Source of the DNA: Bacteroides intestinalis
GTDB lineage: Bacteria > Bacteroidota > Bacteroidia > Bacteroidales > Bacteroidaceae
Direction: 5' to 3'
NCBI RefSeq assembly: GCF_902364365.1
Contig: NZ_CABJDN010000013.1
Coordinates: 94,268-158,267, forward strand
Length of the DNA: 64,000 nt
The stretch's first letter is position 1. Each line of letters starts with the position of its first letter. The notes below the pieces were generated by a model, which worked only from the letters and a program-made list of their open reading frames with translations, was not told where the DNA came from and did not search any database. Positions 44,554 to 52,039 of this stretch are shown piece by piece. A program made the position numbers and the translations under genes.

Positions 44554-44982
44554 ATGAGTATCAATGAACTACAAGACGAAGTGATCACTGAATTCAGCGA
44601 CTTTGACGACTGGATGGATCGCTATCAACTCCTCATAGACTTAGGAAACGAGCAGGAACCGCTCGACGAAAAATATAAGACGGAACAAAATCTGATAGAA
44701 GGTTGTCAGAGCCGTGTATGGCTACAAGCCGACGAAGTAGACGGAAAGGTAATCTTTAAAGCCGAAAGTGATGCGTTGATTGTAAAAGGTATAATTGCAT
44801 TGCTAATGAAAGTTCTTTCCGGACATACACCGGATGAGATTCTAAATGCTGACCTCTACTTTATCGATAAAATAGGATTGAAAGAACACCTCTCTCCTAC
44901 TCGTAGCAATGGTTTGCTGTCTATGGTAAAACAGATGCGGATGTATGCGTTGGCTTTCAAGGCGAAAGATAGCAGTAAATAG
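44554..44982 (+). CDS. sufE: SufE-family Fe-S cluster assembly protein
   Basis: This 142-residue protein has the SufE pattern: FDDWMDRYQLLIDLGNEQEP, the sulfur-accepting Cys in IEGCQSRVWL (about Cys52), and KGIIALLMKVLSGHTPDEIL. SufE takes sulfane sulfur from the cysteine desulfurase SufS and passes it to the scaffold. It lies 30 bases behind the cyclase gene and is probably co-transcribed; no other suf genes are adjacent. Confidence 0.94.
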   Translation: MSINELQDEVITEFSDFDDWMDRYQLLIDLGNEQEPLDEKYKTEQNLIEGCQSRVWLQADEVDGKVIFKAESDALIVKGIIALLMKVLSGHTPDEILNADLYFIDKIGLKEHLSPTRSNGLLSMVKQMRMYALAFKAKDSSK

Positions 44983-45004
44983 AGTATTCTGAAAACCTAA
45001 ATAA

Positions 45005-45045
45005 AAGATTGCCTGAATAACTGTATAATGTATTCAGGCAATCTT
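45005..45045. terminator. Bidirectional terminator
   Basis: A perfect 15-bp stem (45005-45019 with 45031-45045) and 11-base loop lie between the convergent sufE and propeller genes, with A/T-rich flanks on both sides. Confidence 0.85.
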
Positions 45046-45064
45046 ATTAATAGTCAACACATAG

Positions 45065-46231
45065 TCATTTAACCACATTATAAAATGCAATGATCGGATT
45101 GTCAGTATCAGGATTATAATCACGAAATATATCTGGATAGTCCTTATTTGGTTCTTCTAATAATGCATAATCAATAGTTTCAGGAGTGATAATTCCCCAA
45201 AATTTACCCTTGTATACCCCATCAATTAATCGAAAAACCGGAACAGACTTACCAGCTTTATCCGCTAATCTTTTACCGCAATAGATTTGTTTCTTCTGAG
45301 CTAAATTATAAAGCCCTAACTGTAAGAAACCATCTTTAGAAAATTGAAAATAAAGAAGATCATTACATTCGTATATTTGCTCTAATCCTATAGAATACTT
45401 TGATTTCATCAATTCCCACTCATCCGCTTTATCCTCTATTTTAGAAAAGGGTAAAGGGTCCGGCAACTCTATCTTATACAGAGCATTCAAACCTTCCGGT
45501 CTTAATTCATAAACCATATTATCAAAGCTTTTGCAATAATACAATACTGAATCATTATAACTGAATGGTTGCCCCGGAGTAAAATGATAAGAAGATTCTG
45601 CTTCATTATGCGGAAAATAGCGTTGCTCCACACGAGTGCCATCTTTCGATATCAATAAGGAATAATATAGAATCGTATCATTCGGATAATTATTATGATA
45701 TCTATTATCATAATAATAAACCCCTCTCACTGAAGCCATTGCTGTAGGATCAGGTTTCCCAAGCTTTTGCGTTTTAATATATGCTCCATTATCTGCATTA
45801 TAATATAGAAGAGATTGCCTGAAATTATCAAATATGACTAATTCCCTGCTTTGCTCATTGACAACAAAAGCATTGATATTCGTATATTCACCAGGTCCTG
45901 CTCCTTTAGCATCTATGTTATAAATGACATTGCCTTGCATATCGTAACAAATAATTCTGGAAAGTCTATCATGCACATAAATTTTCTCGTTTTTAATTTG
46001 TACTTCCTGTATGGAGGTCAGTAACGGTTCAGCAGCCAGTTGGATATAAGAAGTAGCTTCAAGGAAATTTCCTAAATTCTCAAAATTAAAGTCTTCTACT
46101 TCCACCGTTATAGTTTGTAGATTCTCTGTAGTAATGTTCCCTATTTGAGACAATCCATATTCTTTTTTATTCTTGCTTTGGCAAGAATAAAAAGAAAAAA
46201 AGAGTATTATAATATAATAGATATGTTTCAT
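45065..46231 (-). CDS. 6-bladed beta-propeller lipoprotein
   Basis: This 388-residue lipoprotein (signal IILFFSFYSC, Cys17) has the Bacteroides 6-bladed beta-propeller pattern: an N-terminal EVEDFNFENLGNFLEATSYI, LLTSIQEVQIKNEKIYVHD, ICYDMQGNVIYNIDAKGAGPGEY-like blade ends and a late YKGKFWGIITPETI. Such proteins bind peptides or sugars at the cell surface. It follows the NVEALA peptide gene by 13 bases and ends a three-gene unit. The ligand is unknown. Confidence 0.85.
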   Translation of the reverse strand: MKHIYYIIILFFSFYSCQSKNKKEYGLSQIGNITTENLQTITVEVEDFNFENLGNFLEATSYIQLAAEPLLTSIQEVQIKNEKIYVHDRLSRIICYDMQGNVIYNIDAKGAGPGEYTNINAFVVNEQSRELVIFDNFRQSLLYYNADNGAYIKTQKLGKPDPTAMASVRGVYYYDNRYHNNYPNDTILYYSLLISKDGTRVEQRYFPHNEAESSYHFTPGQPFSYNDSVLYYCKSFDNMVYELRPEGLNALYKIELPDPLPFSKIEDKADEWELMKSKYSIGLEQIYECNDLLYFQFSKDGFLQLGLYNLAQKKQIYCGKRLADKAGKSVPVFRLIDGVYKGKFWGIITPETIDYALLEEPNKDYPDIFRDYNPDTDNPIIAFYNVVK

Positions 46232-46244
46232 AATGGGTTACAAA

Positions 46245-46532
46245 CTAGAATCGTTCTCCACATTGTACAGGAGTGCATGAATAAGGAACCGCACAAAACA
46301 CACAAACCCTTTCTACACTACTTGTAAACCAGCCACCTCCCAACTGAAGTGTACAACGTTTCGTTTCTGGCTGTAACCAACTATCAGGTCCGGTCTCATC
46401 TTGTGCAAGAGACTCCACATTTGCCAATGTAGAATTAATAAAATCTGCCAACTCAGAGTTCTGTTTAAAATACTGTTGCATAAATGCGAACATAAAACAA
46501 ATTGCAAGTAAAACAAAAACTTTCTTTTTCAT
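46245..46532 (-). CDS. NVEALA-family secreted peptide
   Basis: This 95-residue precursor has a hydrophobic signal (KKVFVLLAICFMFAFM), the family motif NVESLAQDE at about residues 38-46 (NVEALA with A to S), and a mature tail with five cysteines (RCTLQLGGGW, RVCVFCAVPYSCTPVQC). NVEALA proteins are exported small proteins of Bacteroidota with unknown role. It is encoded between a CxxC membrane protein and a beta-propeller lipoprotein, spaced 25 and 13 bases, so the three probably act together. Confidence 0.85.
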   Translation of the reverse strand: MKKKVFVLLAICFMFAFMQQYFKQNSELADFINSTLANVESLAQDETGPDSWLQPETKRCTLQLGGGWFTSSVERVCVFCAVPYSCTPVQCGERF

Positions 46533-46557
46533 AATAACTAAAATTTAAAATTAAACA

Positions 46558-47145
46558 TTAATTCAGATATTTATCTTGTACTATGTAATAAAATTCAGTA
46601 GTCAAATCTGGTAATTCTGACATCGGAAAAAAAAGATCCTTAATATATAGTTCTCTATTCGTAACAAAATAGAAAGGCAATTCTGCCTCTTCCAATATTG
46701 GTTTTTCTATCCGAAATACCTTAGCTGTGTCAATATGATTAATGGCTACAAAAGCCTTAAAATCTCTCAAACTTTGAGTCTCAATAAGAATATTAACAGA
46801 CTTCATTTTTCCCGTAATATTCTTCAATTCGGATTCAATACAGCTACTGCAATCCGAAAGAGAAAATTTATAGAAAAGCTTATATCCATCATTAAATTCG
46901 AGACTAAAAGGTCGCTTTTGCCTATCAACTATCAGATCTAAATCTTTAATTCTCTCATTAGTGTATTTATGACATTGAGTAATTGCCCAAACAGCAGAGC
47001 CCAATGCAATACTTTTCTCTAGCAGTTTCAGATTACATTCCTTTAACTTACTATTAATTTGACAGTTATTTCTAGTCATTATTATTAACCCTATTGAAAG
47101 AACAAACAATAATGTTATTAGAATATTATTCTGTTTTATTCTCAT
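46558..47145 (-). CDS. Membrane-anchored protein with CxxC motif, first gene of the NVEALA unit
   Basis: About 195 residues from MRIKQNNILITLLFVLSIGL, with one N-terminal membrane helix. The periplasmic part contains LSDCSSCIESELK, a C-x-x-C placed after a beta strand as in thioredoxin folds, and ends in a Tyr/Phe-rich segment. I do not recognise a named family. A redox role on the Cys-rich NVEALA peptide is possible (inference). The longer start at 47169 is unlikely because a -7 box overlaps it. Confidence 0.65.
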   Translation of the reverse strand: MRIKQNNILITLLFVLSIGLIIMTRNNCQINSKLKECNLKLLEKSIALGSAVWAITQCHKYTNERIKDLDLIVDRQKRPFSLEFNDGYKLFYKFSLSDCSSCIESELKNITGKMKSVNILIETQSLRDFKAFVAINHIDTAKVFRIEKPILEEAELPFYFVTNRELYIKDLFFPMSELPDLTTEFYYIVQDKYLN

Positions 47146-47166
47146 CCATTTACTATTTATTAATAA

Positions 47167-47174
47167 CAAATGTA
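47167..47174 (-). promoter_or_regulatory. Predicted promoter -7 box (TACATTTG) of the NVEALA unit
   Basis: Match to TAnnTTTG on the minus strand, 22 bases before the start at 47145. Confidence 0.45.
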
Positions 47175-47332
47175 GGCATCTTCCCTCAATAAATAATCAT
47201 TATCAAGATAGACAAATTCATTTTAATATTTATAAGACATACCATTGCATATCAATCAAATACAAGTATATCATCATAAATATGGTGGACAAATACGCCA
47301 CCAAATAGTATAAACAGATACTAGTTATAATT

Positions 47333-47375
47333 AAAGAGAGGGAGGATTCAGAAATTCCAAATCCTCCCTCTCTTT
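47333..47375 (-). terminator. Terminator of the CPBP/DUF2975/XRE operon
   Basis: A perfect 16-bp stem (47333-47348 with 47360-47375) and 11-base loop lie 32 bases behind the XRE gene; TTTAATTA follows on the minus strand. Confidence 0.88.
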
Positions 47376-47406
47376 TACAAACACCTATCAGTCCCCAAAT
47401 GCTATT

Positions 47407-47616
47407 TTATTCTTCTCTTTCCTGATACTCCAGAATATCTCCCGGCTGGCAATCCAAAATTTTGCAAATGGCCTCCAGTGTAGAGAAACGGATAGCTTTT
47501 GCCTTTCCCGTTTTCAAAATAGATAAGTTAGCAGGTGTAATATCCACCTTTTCAGCCAGCTCTCCTAAAGATATCTTTCGTCGAGCCATCATTATATCAA
47601 GGTTTACTATAATCAT
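47407..47616 (-). CDS. XRE-type helix-turn-helix regulator
   Basis: A regulator of about 69 residues from MIIVNLDIMMARRKISLGEL; a start 6 codons earlier is possible. The HTH is LGELAEKVDITPANLSILKT and the end FSTLEAICKILDCQPGDILE is the usual tail of YozG-like Cro/C1 regulators. It is the last gene of the operon with three DUF2975 genes; DUF2975 and this regulator type are commonly adjacent. It may bind the ATCG-n5-CGAT sites before the operon (inference). Confidence 0.93.
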   Translation of the reverse strand: MIIVNLDIMMARRKISLGELAEKVDITPANLSILKTGKAKAIRFSTLEAICKILDCQPGDILEYQEREE

Positions 47617-47642
47617 ATAAATCACTTTTATCAAGGTTAGGA

Positions 47643-48107
47643 TTAAATAGTCAGGTCTTGTTCTTCCTTCATACGGATGCCTATTTTAAAAAGACAACCT
47701 ATGAAAAGTATAAATACACCCAGCAAAAGATATATCATAAAAGATTCCCTACTTATTCCTTCCAAAGTGAAAATCCCTAGAATATATTGTAAGAGTCCAG
47801 CCATTTCCACTGTAACTCCAATAAAAACTATCAGATTAGCATTCCGCTTCGTAAACACTTCATTCCTCTTAACATTAGAAAGCATTATCCAAATAAAAAT
47901 GCTGCATACAGCCATTGCTACTAATGTGATACTTCGGGAAAGCACCTGCCATATAAAATCATCAGTATCATCTTTTCCTAACTCATAACACAATTGCATG
48001 GTTTGAGTAAGCCATATCATAAGACAACTCGCGCAAATTACCAATAAACAAGACATTACAGTCTCCAATTCCTGCTTTCTATTTTTCTTAAATAAACTTT
48101 TCATCAT
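47643..48107 (-). CDS. DUF2975 membrane protein, copy 3
   Basis: This 154-residue protein has four predicted membrane helices, the conserved NEVFTKRNANLIVFIGVTVE (DUF2975 core N/K-x-F-T-x-x-N) and the terminal IRMKEEQDLTI shared with the two upstream genes. It is the shortest copy and has no long loop after the first helix. DUF2975 proteins have no settled function. It lies 10 bases behind copy 2 and 26 bases before the XRE start. Confidence 0.85.
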   Translation of the reverse strand: MMKSLFKKNRKQELETVMSCLLVICASCLMIWLTQTMQLCYELGKDDTDDFIWQVLSRSITLVAMAVCSIFIWIMLSNVKRNEVFTKRNANLIVFIGVTVEMAGLLQYILGIFTLEGISRESFMIYLLLGVFILFIGCLFKIGIRMKEEQDLTI

Positions 48108-48117
48108 ATTCCTCCCT

Positions 48118-48720
48118 TTAAATAGTCAAGTCCTGTTCTTCCTTCATTTTCACACCTACGGCAAATATCTCGGTAAATAAAGCCAGTATCATATAGGAAA
48201 ACCATGAAAAATGCAGTGTATATGGAGCCGTCACATAACCACTCAATTGAACTTGAGAAATCGCATCCCGATACTGAATATAATGCTCTACTTCCATACA
48301 AAAGCCTACAAGAATCAATGCATAGACAAAAATACGCATACGGTTTGCATTCTCACGTGTGAACACTTTACCACGACTCACAGATATCACTACCCGCATC
48401 ATGCAATAAAATCCATAAAGGCCGAAAAGAGCAAAAGGAAAGATCAAGACCTTAAATGTTACTCTCCAGAAAGTGCTATCTATCTCAGTTTCCAATGATG
48501 TTATCCGATATGGAACCTTCTGTTGTATAGTAGTATTAAATAAAGAATCTGCCACTAAAGTCTCATCCGGTTTTACTGATACATCAATAGCTGAGAATTT
48601 GAATTCTGTACTATCTCCTGCCTCATTCCAGCCATCCACAAAGGCAGATGCACCATCTGACACCATATCACCAATAAAAACTATAATCACTAAGACTGCC
48701 AATATTCTAATCTTTTTCAT
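48118..48720 (-). CDS. DUF2975 membrane protein, copy 2
   Basis: This 200-residue protein has an N-terminal membrane helix, a periplasmic loop (about 25-75: SAIDVSVKPDETLVADSLFN), then helices with RGKVFTRENANRMRIFVYAL and the end VKMKEEQDLTI. The loop is absent in copy 3, so the copies differ in the exported part and agree in the membrane core. It lies 14 bases behind copy 1. Confidence 0.85.
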   Translation of the reverse strand: MKKIRILAVLVIIVFIGDMVSDGASAFVDGWNEAGDSTEFKFSAIDVSVKPDETLVADSLFNTTIQQKVPYRITSLETEIDSTFWRVTFKVLIFPFALFGLYGFYCMMRVVISVSRGKVFTRENANRMRIFVYALILVGFCMEVEHYIQYRDAISQVQLSGYVTAPYTLHFSWFSYMILALFTEIFAVGVKMKEEQDLTI

Positions 48721-48734
48721 TATTGTAATCTTTA

Positions 48735-49391
48735 TTATATCGTTAACTCTTGTTCTTCCTTCATCTTCAGCCCAATGGCAAACACCTCTGCCACAATCAA
48801 GGCTGAAATCCCCAATACCAACGAAGTAATATGTACCATATCCGCCATGCTCAATGAATAACCCGGCACTGAAAAGACTTTTTCCACGTTATGGAAACTC
48901 AGAAACGCAAGAAGGAAGGTGCATACAAAACCGATAATAAGCAGCACTCCTAAACGCCTGAGCCGACGGACATTTTTCCAATTGAAGATATCAGATTTAT
49001 TGATTGACACAATAAGGCGAATGAAAAGCACTACAGCCCAAATAATCGCAACGTAGTTCGCAATAAGAATCAAGAGAGAAATAATTCTGGACAAGACACT
49101 GGGTTGTGTATTCACACTAACAATCATTTGCCCGTAAGCAGCAGGTACGTACTCACCTGTTTTTTCATTGTAAACAGAATCAATTAAAATATCACCGCCC
49201 AAATCTTTTGGTACCAGTTGCACAACTTGTACATTGCTAATCTCCTCTTTAGCTTTTGCATCAATCTTGGAGTCAATACCTTTCTCGATCCCGGTTTTAA
49301 TTCCCAAACCGACATAATAAGTAGTCTCCAAAACCGAATAACCCAGCACGAGCAATACGATCACGCAAAGAATATTCAATCTCCTTTTCAT
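48735..49391 (-). CDS. DUF2975 membrane protein, copy 1
   Basis: This 218-residue protein has an N-terminal helix, a loop with KDLGGDILIDSVYNEKTGEY, and membrane helices with KSDIFNWKNVRRLRRLGVLL, ending LKMKEEQELTI. It overlaps the CPBP protease gene by 4 bases (49388-49391). The tandem of three related genes with the same tail indicates local duplication followed by divergence. Confidence 0.85.
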   Translation of the reverse strand: MKRRLNILCVIVLLVLGYSVLETTYYVGLGIKTGIEKGIDSKIDAKAKEEISNVQVVQLVPKDLGGDILIDSVYNEKTGEYVPAAYGQMIVSVNTQPSVLSRIISLLILIANYVAIIWAVVLFIRLIVSINKSDIFNWKNVRRLRRLGVLLIIGFVCTFLLAFLSFHNVEKVFSVPGYSLSMADMVHITSLVLGISALIVAEVFAIGLKMKEEQELTI

Positions 49392-50167
49392 ATTTCAGTA
49401 GTTGTATTAGATAATTTATAGGTATTCATCATTCTCCAGGACAATATAAACAAAAGGAAAGCAATTACGAGACCTGTCAGATAAGCTTTTTCTCCAATTA
49501 ATTCACTGCTATATTCCACATCCGGGAATTTAAGAGCAAGATAAACAGAAAGGCTGTTGTTCATGATGTGAATCAGAATACAAGGTATCAGACTATGTGT
49601 CTTATAATAGATCCATGCAAGAATAAAACCGATCAGCGTAGCTCCTACCACTTGTGCCGGATTCATATGAAAGATACCGAATATCAGACCGGATATTAAG
49701 ATAGCTACTACCGGGTTATACTTCTTCAGAAGAACTTTAGTGATTGCTCCACGAAACAGTAGCTCCTCCAAAATGGGTCCCAATATAGCTACACAAATAA
49801 TTCCTAACCAACCGGATTGCAATAAATCAAAAGTATCGCTCAGCCAGTCAGGCAAAAATGTGAGATGGGACATTAAAAAGTCAATCAGATAAATCATGGA
49901 AATTCCCATCATAGCGCTCCAGGATAAATAAGATACAGACACTGGAGAGTATAACCTCTTATCTCCTGTCAAGTAGCCTTTTTGCCACAAATAAATCAGC
50001 ATAAAAACAAATCCTACCAGCAGAGTGGGAGCCAAGGCAAATTCGCTTGCTCTGTCTACAGTACCGTATTTTACATACGCATAGATCATAGTGAATGGCC
50101 CCACTGCCAATGCCCCAAGAATTTGCATCGCCAAGTAAATAAGAGCCAGTTTTATTGCCGTTTTCAT
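49388..50167 (-). CDS. CPBP-family intramembrane metalloprotease
   Basis: This 259-residue membrane protein has the CPBP/CAAX-protease-2 motifs: EELLFRG (Glu134, Glu135, Arg139), FGIFHMNP (His167) and HIMNN (His200, Asn203), in seven or eight membrane helices. Family members cleave membrane substrates or act in bacteriocin immunity and maturation. It is the first large gene of the operon and overlaps the first DUF2975 gene by 4 bases. A -7 box lies 23 bases upstream. Confidence 0.92.
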   Translation of the reverse strand: MKTAIKLALIYLAMQILGALAVGPFTMIYAYVKYGTVDRASEFALAPTLLVGFVFMLIYLWQKGYLTGDKRLYSPVSVSYLSWSAMMGISMIYLIDFLMSHLTFLPDWLSDTFDLLQSGWLGIICVAILGPILEELLFRGAITKVLLKKYNPVVAILISGLIFGIFHMNPAQVVGATLIGFILAWIYYKTHSLIPCILIHIMNNSLSVYLALKFPDVEYSSELIGEKAYLTGLVIAFLLFILSWRMMNTYKLSNTTTEI

Positions 50168-50189
50168 CGTTGTCGTCCTTTAGAGTTTA

Positions 50190-50197
50190 CAAAGATA
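50190..50197 (-). promoter_or_regulatory. Predicted promoter -7 box (TATCTTTG) of the CPBP operon
   Basis: Exact TAnnTTTG match on the minus strand, 23 bases before the CPBP start and behind the small ORF. Confidence 0.55.
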
Positions 50198-50216
50198 TAT
50201 TTTCTCTATTAAATCA

Positions 50217-50306
50217 TCAAACGGTAGCTCCTATACCGCAAAGAACAGCCATCAACATGGAGAGGGAAATCACTAATAAAGAGATACTCATAAATGCCTT
50301 TTTCAT
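50217..50306 (-). CDS. Possible 29-residue hydrophobic peptide
   Basis: The frame reads MKKAFMSISLLVISLSMLMA, then VLCGIGATV and a stop. It has the form of a bare signal peptide or single membrane helix. It lies upstream of the CPBP gene on the same strand and is preceded by a weak AAAGG. No homologues can be claimed. It could be a leader peptide, a small toxin-like membrane peptide or chance. Confidence 0.4.
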   Translation of the reverse strand: MKKAFMSISLLVISLSMLMAVLCGIGATV

Positions 50307-50347
50307 AATCGTCAACCTTTATACGTTTTGTTATTCAATAATAATTT

Positions 50348-50446
50348 ATCGTTTTTCGATATGCAAATAAAGAGGTATTTTTTGAAACTAACAAGTAAAA
50401 CAGAAAATATTTATCGAAAAACAATAAAAAAGGTACGTTTTTCGAT
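50348..50446. promoter_or_regulatory. Three ATCG-n5-CGAT sites upstream of the CPBP operon
   Basis: ATCGTTTTTCGAT (50348-50360) is a perfect dyad. ATCGAAAAACAAT (50413-50425) and TACGTTTTTCGAT (50434-50446) keep one half each. They are clustered in an otherwise AT-rich 170-base gap ahead of the operon and behind ribF, so they may be operator sites, possibly for the operon's own XRE regulator. Confidence 0.45.
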
Positions 50447-50480
50447 AATAATGCAAGAAATATAAAAGAGAAAGGGAAAA

Positions 50481-51398
50481 TTAAAGATAACGGGAAGCCA
50501 TTTCTTTATCTTTGTGAAGCTGGGCAATTAGTTCGTCTATGGAATCAAACTTCAATTCAGGACGGAGATAGCGGACAAAAGAAAGACAGATATATTGCTC
50601 GTAAATATCTGAATGGAAATTAAATATATTCACTTCAATGCTACGGTCAGTGCCGTTAGCTATTGTGGGACGATAACCAATACTGAGCATACCGCCATAA
50701 ATCTGACCTGCCACAGTAACACGAACTGCATATACCCCATCAGAAGGAACCAACTTATCCGGATCATCCACCCGGAGATTTGCAGTAGGAAAACCTATTT
50801 TACGACCGACACGATAGCCACTTACTACCATACCGTTCAAGAAATAATCATATCCCAAACAAGCAGCAGCCTCCGAGACGTTACCTTCTGACAGTAATTG
50901 CCGGATAACAGAAGAACTGACCGCAACATCCTTATCTATATATGCACGTGCAAGAATAACTTCTATCCCCAACTCCTGCCCATAGCGTACATAATCATCA
51001 AAGCCTTCACTACGATTATGCCCAAAACGATGGTCGTATCCTATAACAAGAGCACGTATATTATAATGATTGTAAAGGAACAACATAAACTCCTTCGCTG
51101 AAAGGATAGCAACGTCAGGAGTAAAATCAAGCATCATGCAGTAATCCAGACCGGTTTCAGCAAGCAAGGAAACCTTTTCTTCACAAGTGGTCAGTAGTTC
51201 AGGGTGATACTCTGGCTGTACAACCTTGCGCGGATGCACAGGAAAAGTCACTACGCCCGAAGCAAATCCATGTGCAGCAGCCACTTCGCGTACCTGTTCA
51301 ATCAGGTACCGATGTCCTCGATGTACTCCGTCAAAAAAGCCTATGGTAGCAACACAAGGCTGAGGAAGCACTTCCGGTATGTTACGAAGCAACTGCAT
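50481..51398 (-). CDS. ribF: Bifunctional riboflavin kinase/FAD synthetase
   Basis: About 305 residues from MQLLRNIPEVLPQP (a start 4 codons earlier exists). The N-terminal FAD synthetase domain has the nucleotidyltransferase motif TIGFFDGVHRGHRYLI and the later DHRFGHNRSEG; the C-terminal riboflavin kinase domain has VVSGYRVGRKIGFPTANLRV and the end VRYLRPELKFDSIDELIAQL. It makes FMN and FAD. It follows the HAD gene by 22 bases and may share its transcript. Confidence 0.95.
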   Translation of the reverse strand: MQLLRNIPEVLPQPCVATIGFFDGVHRGHRYLIEQVREVAAAHGFASGVVTFPVHPRKVVQPEYHPELLTTCEEKVSLLAETGLDYCMMLDFTPDVAILSAKEFMLFLYNHYNIRALVIGYDHRFGHNRSEGFDDYVRYGQELGIEVILARAYIDKDVAVSSSVIRQLLSEGNVSEAAACLGYDYFLNGMVVSGYRVGRKIGFPTANLRVDDPDKLVPSDGVYAVRVTVAGQIYGGMLSIGYRPTIANGTDRSIEVNIFNFHSDIYEQYICLSFVRYLRPELKFDSIDELIAQLHKDKEMASRYL

Positions 51399-51420
51399 TT
51401 TAACTCTCAACTTTCAATTC

Positions 51421-52038
51421 TCAACTAAACAAATGACTCCAGTCTTCACATGCTTTCGGCGTGTAGGTAGAAATACCCAATGTTTCCGCCACACGGCAAT
51501 TCTCGGCAGAATCATCTATAAAGAAAGTTTCTTTAGGTTCTATGCCTGTTTCCTCCAACAGTTTCTCAAAAATAGCAACGTCCGGCTTCACCATCTTCAT
51601 TTCATAAGAGAGGAAAATTCTCTCAAAATAATCTTCGACCCGGAAAGCCTTGTAATGGAAAGCATGTTTACACGACCACTTCCAGTGAATTTCATTGGTG
51701 TTGCTCAACAGATAGACCACATATTTCTCACGCAGTTTCAACAATAAATCCAACTTATAGGTAGGAATACTTCCCAGGAAACTATTCCAGGCTGCATCTA
51801 TACGGGCATCAGTCACTACCTTCCCCATCTGTTCACGGATCGCATTCCGGAACTCCGCACTGGTAATCAGTCCTTTTTCATGCTGTAAGAAGAAACCCTG
51901 CTGATGACAAACATCGAGCATAGCCTCTACATTGGGCATGCCTAACTTTGCAAAATTCTCAATACAACGCTGGCGGTCCAAGTCAATCAATACGCCGCCA
52001 AAATCAATAATAAGGTTTTTAATTCCTTTTTCTTTCAT
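51421..52038 (-). CDS. HAD-superfamily phosphatase (YihX-like)
   Basis: This 205-residue protein has HAD motif I in LIIDFGGVLIDLD, motif II in VYLLSNTNEIH, and the late KPDVAIFEKLLEETGI with FIDDSAENCRVAETLGI as motifs III/IV. The second Asp of the usual D-x-D is Gly, as in the D-x-G-x-V type of the YihX group. It probably dephosphorylates a sugar phosphate. It starts 1 base behind the P-type ATPase stop, so the two are co-transcribed. Confidence 0.9.
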   Translation of the reverse strand: MKEKGIKNLIIDFGGVLIDLDRQRCIENFAKLGMPNVEAMLDVCHQQGFFLQHEKGLITSAEFRNAIREQMGKVVTDARIDAAWNSFLGSIPTYKLDLLLKLREKYVVYLLSNTNEIHWKWSCKHAFHYKAFRVEDYFERIFLSYEMKMVKPDVAIFEKLLEETGIEPKETFFIDDSAENCRVAETLGISTYTPKACEDWSHLFS

Positions 52039-52039
52039 T

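Noticed and set aside
47407..47634. XRE regulator as antitoxin of a toxin-antitoxin pair
   Set aside because: No small toxin-like gene is adjacent; the YozG-like regulator with DUF2975 is a common regulatory arrangement.
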